Shown: positions 58,173-64,000 of the stretch, piece after piece
How the letters are laid out: each line of letters opens with the position of its first letter
Position numbering within the stretch: the first letter of the stretch is position 1
Assembly: GCF_000764305.2 (NCBI RefSeq)
Contig: NW_025930611.1
Location: forward strand, 62,001 to 126,000
From: Hyalella azteca
Lineage: Eukaryota; Arthropoda; Malacostraca; Amphipoda; Hyalellidae
Direction of reading: 5' to 3'
Length of the DNA stretch: 64,000 bases
Notes under the pieces: model-generated
Database searches by the model: none
The model's input: only the letters and a program-made list of their open reading frames with translations
What the model was told of the DNA's origin: nothing
Translations under genes and position numbers: made by a program

Positions 58173-60812
58173 CATATCACGTCAGCTAACGTGCTACTGA
58201 ATTAAATAGGTACCTGGATTCTTTCCCGCTCCCGGTGCATAATCTAGCGGGATGATCAATGCGGATGGTAACTGAGTCCAACTAATCATTCGTATACTTA
58301 GTGGTTAGTGCAAGAGAATGAATAATTATATTGTTTCTGATCAAACAAATGAAAACTTTTTCTGTTTCTAATCAAACAAACGAAAACTACTGATCAAACG
58401 AACAAAAACTTCTGATCAAACGAACAAAAACTTCTGATCAAACGAACAAAAACAAACTTTTTGAAGATATTCTGAAAATGTAACGTCTATTGAATTCTAA
58501 TACAGATCGTTAATTTTAAGATCATATTTCCTAAAATCAAGTATTGCATTTCTCTTAATTGAAAAACATTCTTTTACATCAAAAACAACACATTTTTTCT
58601 TACAGCTCCTCACGAATGACGAATGAATGCTCCTAATATTGATGAATGATGATCTTACTCTTATAGCTAAAAATTTTAAATTGAATGATTTTGTCATTTC
58701 AAAGACTCCATTGATTACAGAACTTTAGTTTTCAGAAGTGTATTCAAGAAAAGTTTCTGAAATAGTAGGAACATTTCCATTATCATTCTGATATAGAAGT
58801 GTCATTTCCGTTCTTATATATAAACAGGATTAATAAAATACCTATCAAATCCATCCAATGTCATTCAATTTGTGATGTATGAATGACAGTTTTACTTTGA
58901 TTCCTATGATGCTCATTTTTACCGGTTGAAGCTGTAGAATTAAATTAAAAAATTAATTAAAATTAAATTTTACTAAATCAAATTTTATTATTTAATACCT
59001 ACACTAGATGATACATGCTGTAGAATAAAATTCTATTAGAAAAATGTTGAATTAAAAATCTGATTATATTTTTTAAATTAAAAATTAATTTTTATCAAAT
59101 TAAATTGTATTTTTAATGCACTATATGGTACGTGCTCTATGTTTTATATAATGAAATAGTTTCCCATGTTGAACAACGAAAATTTTCTAAAAGACACAAA
59201 ACGTTCGAAAACGCGGGATGGCAGACGAAATCATTCAGAATTTGAAGTAAATTTATCAAGATAAATTCAACCTAATAGGGTAAAAAATGGAAAAAATTCA
59301 AATCTGGAACGTATAAATGGGTTTTTATAATTTAAAACAACTTTCATTCATTTAAATCTCAGAATGGAATGTGAATCAAATCTATTTATTGTGAAATCAA
59401 ACTAGACACAATCAAAACATTACTGTGTGACAGTGACAGTGACACCGTCTTGTAATACGTAAACATAGAAAACAATGTTAATGTACGCAGTGAAAGAGCA
59501 GCAGTTTATCTCATAATTTTGTGTGATATCGAAAACTTTGTTGGTGTTGTCCAATCGTGAGAATTTTTTACAAAGCTGGATGTGTTTTTTTTATTTTAGA
59601 ACGTATTCATTGCAAAAATGTGTCCTCTAGCCTGCAGATAAACGACTAATTAACTTGATTAGTCATTGGCAACACGGGATTGGAACACGGGAAGCATGGC
59701 AGTAGGCAGTTTCTTATGAGCTCAGTTTATCAATTTTCATTGCAGTGGAAGGTGGTGTAACACAGTGGTAGGGTTGGTATTTCGGTATGTTTTCTTATAT
59801 TGACATGAGAATATATTACCTATACAGAATTCCACACTGCTCAGGGATGATAAGGTCACACACACTCACACAAGCTGAACTGAAGGCCCTGAAGACGCTG
59901 AAGAGTGATCAGTGAAGAGCATAACACGTGGCGAACAATTGATCAATCGAGTGCGGCGGAGAATCGGGTGATTCCGTAATTTTATGGGCTGACGCTGTAA
60001 TAAAACATCACTGTATTTCAGTGGCGCCTGAAGAACCACAACCTTTCATTTTATATTGAATCTATGAACTTGAACCATAGCATTTGAGACAGATCTACCT
60101 ATTGTCCGCTGGACCATGTACAACGATCTTATCTCATCATTCTCATGTCATATCTAGTGAAACCTGACGATCGCTTCAGGTTCCGCAAGTTAAACGCTTG
60201 TATCTAAGGAAATATTTAACCCAGAGAGTGCGATGTGATGAAAGAACGTGAATCAATCACTTTTTAAACGTAAATCACCCCTCGTCACTCTTCTTCTTTG
60301 CAAGATGTCCACGTCGGGTGGACTGAAAGCCACAGGACAACCACAAGGATGACCATTGGGCCTGAGAGCTTGTGTTATACACTCGTCACTCGACAATAAA
60401 ATTTTACACTCGGCATTAGTGCTTACAGCAAACCGACCTCTTACTGTTTAATTGCTTCAACGCTTATATATCTCGGAAAATATTCAACACAGAGAGTGAG
60501 GAGTGATTGATCACTTATTCAATGTAAAGGATGTATCAGGTTACTAAGATTCAACAGTTTCGCCTTAAAAGCATCTAGCTGTAAAACGACTGAGATTGAG
60601 CAAGTGCGAATTGGTGAAATAGTAATTGTACTTTTTCATTCCATTTTGAAAATGTTGGTCAACATGGCTGCCATGTAGTCTTGCTAAAAAATTACTTCAT
60701 CGGCGGAGGAATCATTAGAATCTTCTTCACAGCCATCATCAGATACGCTTAATCTGTTGTAAAAATGTAAAATATGTACAGTACAGTTAAGAGCCAAGTT
60801 ACATATGTACAG
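58173..60812. other. No gene recognised
   Basis: AT-rich. Contains a small tandem run of tctgatcaaacgaacaaaaa at 58340-58455. Confidence 0.4.
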
Positions 60813-63300
60813 TACATCAGTCACCCTTCAATAAATGCACCCGCTTATCAAAATCCTCTTCTCTCAACCGACGCTGTCGGATCACTGAGGTTGCCAGCGC
60901 CGCCGCCTGCCGGCAGAAGCAAGCACCGGACTTGAAGCAACGCTTCACACGGGTAACACTTTCCTTTGTATAATGACGTTAGAGCGACAATACAAGCAAT
61001 GAAGTTTAACTTAAGCTGGTCTGAACTAATAAGCAATTTCCTGTAATAGAACTGTTTGTTGCTGGTACTCATATATTGTATGTGTTGAATAAATCACATA
61101 TAATGACTGAATTAAAAGTGTGATGTCATAATGTCCAGGCATTTGGAAATTGCTGCAGAACAGATTCATGTTTTATGTACGCCCTGCAAAGTCTCAAGAT
61201 CCAGCGTTAATTGGATCTATAAGAAATCGAATGCGCAGAGAGAAAGCTAAAGCATGGAGTTTTGAGATTAAGCGCGTGAATCTAAAATAGAAAGAAAGAG
61301 TAAATACCTACGCAGAATAAATCAATAGGTTCACCAAATTCACGGTATTTCATAAAGCATTCAAATCTGACCACTATCTCACGCAACAACTCACCCTGGC
61401 GTCGGAGCTATAATCCTATAAGAGAGGAACCAGTACGCCAGTCGGGATCAGCAGCTTGACTGACGGCTGCCACAAATTTATCGACCACGTCGAAGCTGGT
61501 CGCGCTTAATCTCAGCGGTCTGATTGCCAGTGGTGGAAAATTTATTTGCATACTACTTCATTACAATCAACAAACTCACAATATAGAAACGGGCAACATT
61601 TCCTGCATTATTTATTTGCATCATGATGACGCATGTCTAGATGGAATGATTTGACGACGTAGTTAGCTGTCGAAAATTAATTTAGTTACCCATCAGTTTT
61701 ATGCATTTTTAAATGATACAATCAGAGAACAAAATGATTCAATTTTCCTATTATTCATAAGCTGAAACGATAAAATGGCAGTTAACTATTAAAAACGCTA
61801 GAAGTGCTTAATTCACATTTTCAATCAGTGACAAATGTTCTATCAATATTATTTACAAAATATTATGCTCAAATTTTGTGCCGATCCGGATTCCTGCCAT
61901 TGGATTACATTTCATTTTAAATTTTCAAAGCGATTAAATTTGTTTTTTGGAGCCGCGAGGCCATGCGTTCGTAATTAGAGGATGAATGTAGCCTCCGTGC
62001 ACTTGAACTCGACTGTCCGCTGACTTGTCTACAACGTGACCCACTTTCTAGCGGATTACGAGACTGTGACGCTGTATTATAAGTTCCTCATGCCAAATTT
62101 ATCGGCCAATTTTCTTTTTCTTCATTAAAACGAATTTTTGTCAACTTTCCTTCCCAAATTGGGAATAAATAAGTTGCGAAAAAGATTAAATAGGGAAATT
62201 TTCCAATTCTTGTTAGAAAACCTTTCTGAAAAAAATATTTTTCTGTTTTATTAAACTATCATAACATTAAACTATCACCAGAGCTTGCTACGGTAACCTC
62301 AACTCTGAACAGTGCGTCACACCTCATCTACGATGCAGCTCTTCTTAACGAATCTTAATAACATCCAAACGAATAAAATTTAATATCACTTCACGGCACA
62401 TTTCTTCCATCTATGAGCTCAGAGTTTATCCGCTTATCCTTCCATCCGCTTATGTAAAGAAGTTTGTAATTACTACCAATAAATGCACAAAAATAATTGT
62501 AACGGTTCCATTGCGATATTCAACTGGCATAGCGCTTTCCTCAGTGGATAGAGTTTTAGGTATAAAACTATTAATAATTCACCTAAATTGATTAAATTCT
62601 TCCAAATGTTCTGTTCCCTGACCGCATTCTCTGGACAAACGCTAAGAACGACAGTAACTGTAGACACTAACTATGCTATTCATATTCACAGCAACAGAAT
62701 AGCTTAATATTTCGGGGTCGGCAGACCTGTATATTAATACACGTCATGGACGTAGATAATCTCTCCAACGGAATGTAAATGATTATGCCATTTAATAATA
62801 TTAAATGAAGGTTTTGCTGCTATATCCGGTGTCTAACTTGCATTTCGGTGTCTATTTTTCTATGTTCTCTTAATCACCTCTTGCTGTTTCAAATTTATCC
62901 CTGTTGGAAATACAGACTTGGACATTTTATTTTCTTATTTATCTTTCTGCAAAAAATTACATGTTCTCTATACAACTACTTAATGCCAGTACGAAAACAA
63001 CTCGCAATGTTCCTCGTCTCACAACTGGTGGATTGTTTATTAAATATAATATCACAAACTCCCTTCTTACTTCTTACCAATTCGGCCGAATGAATTTAGC
63101 ATATAACCTCAGTGCCAGGCATTCTTCAATGTACTACATTATCCACGTTGTTTGTTCACTCGACACTCAACATGCTGATCGCTTATGAGTAATAAAAACT
63201 TTGACGCTTAGAGGTCATCCTGTGATAATAGTTTAGTTAGGGCTCTGACATAATGACAGATTTTTCACATCCTTTTAAGTTTTCAGTAAAAACGTGAATA
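60813..63300 (-). repeat. Large inverted repeat, right arm
   Basis: Partner of 46200-49050. A short frame near the GC-rich end (NFIACIVALTSLYKGKCYPC) is shared with the left arm (48827-49012). It is probably part of an unclassified transposable element. Confidence 0.85.
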
Positions 63301-63409
63301 TGACAGTGCAGTTTCGTCTATGAATAAGAAAGTATAATTAATAAATTGAAAAAATATTGCTTAAAGTTGAACGGCGGTTAGTCTTTGGTAAATAAGAAGT
63401 TATTCTCTA

Positions 63410-63510
63410 AATTTTCCGTAGTTCGATTGCTTGATAAATATCGCTCGTTTTCTTTACCTGGTGACGTGATCGGCAGGCAACCCACAACAGGCGTCAGTTG
63501 AAGGTTTAGT
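63410..63510 (-). repeat. Short repeat (inverted partner 50812-50930)
   Basis: Reverse complement of 50812-50930, placed between the right arm of the large inverted repeat and the direct repeat at 63530. Confidence 0.75.
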
Positions 63511-63529
63511 TATACCGGTATTTGAAGTA

Positions 63530-64000
63530 AGTATTAAATATCAAGGCGGAGGCACGACAGATTATTGTATCTATCGTTAATTAGGGCTGTATTACAAATC
63601 GAGTATTAATCTTTCAAGCCTCGCGTGTAGGAACATATGATATCAAAGAGAATAAATGTAATGTGGATCCTTTAAAAGCGTTATCACAATGAGAGTTATT
63701 TTAAAGAAGGGTTAGAGACCAGCAACTCAAGCCGGCGCTGCTTTTGAACATTTTCGCGTCCCGTGCTTTGAAAACGCTGACAAATGTTGCACATTTTGCG
63801 ATGGAAGAATATTTATTTGTCAGCAAAACGAATGAATGATGTTGCCAGTTGATGCTAATATCTGAATTTTTCTCATAATAGAGAGAATTTTTCCACCGCC
63901 TTCACAAGTAGTTAGAATGTTGAGTTTTGTATATATTGCCTTATAGATAGGTACATTCTTGCAAAAAAATACTAGAATGACGAATTGGCAAATCAAATTG
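63530..64000 (+). repeat. Dispersed repeat, copy 2 (cut by window end)
   Basis: Direct partner of 41580-42350, continuing beyond the window. Confidence 0.8.

Overview
This is a eukaryotic, AT-rich, repeat-dense nuclear window. Spliced genes with GT-AG introns, many transposable-element remnants, tandem minisatellites and two assembly gaps point to an arthropod. A crustacean is my best guess, from the NLR-like gene and the repeat types, but no marker fixes the species. Two independent genes can be supported. Most of the rest is mobile or tandem-repeat DNA.

Positions 1-5,900 hold two scrambled copies of a mosaic of short coding-like fragments of unknown family; one copy is interrupted by a LINE 3' end. 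Positions about 6,350-20,030 (minus strand) carry the main gene, a STAND/NLR-like immune-type protein. One large exon (18115-20031) encodes a HEPN-like N-terminus with an intact R-N-x3-H motif and a NACHT NTPase. The stop codon ending that open frame lies inside a good splice donor (AA|GTGAGT), so the protein continues. Downstream exons encode degenerate leucine-rich-like modules. They form two tandem blocks of six exons (A1-A6 and B1-B6). Paired exons match in protein sequence, nearly in length, and exactly in intron phase. Exon B3 is missing where the assembly has a gap between minisatellites. A candidate last exon lies at 6356-6482.

Positions 20,000-35,000 are mostly unrecognised intergenic DNA with fold-back elements, a LINE C-terminus (26062-26289), an integrase scrap and terminal-inverted-repeat elements. 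At 35427-35464 there is a 38-bp palindrome identical to the Nextera mate-pair junction adapter, so contiguity is doubtful there. Just beyond it lie a truncated element-borne protein and a tRNA-derived SINE that shares its 3' tail with the local LINE.

Positions 38,400-46,000 contain direct repeats, a large hairpin beside the second gap, and a complete DD41D (rosa-like) mariner element (43771-45838). Its transposase has lost the first catalytic Asp and it carries a 30-bp minisatellite. Positions 46,200-63,300 are framed by a ~2.5-2.8 kb inverted repeat. Between its arms are the first two coding exons of a TFG (Trk-fused gene) orthologue on the minus strand, a GIY-YIG scrap of a Penelope-like retroelement, and a pogo/mariner-type TA-flanked element with a smaller relative nested inside it. 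Calls are from reading the sequence; no database search was possible.
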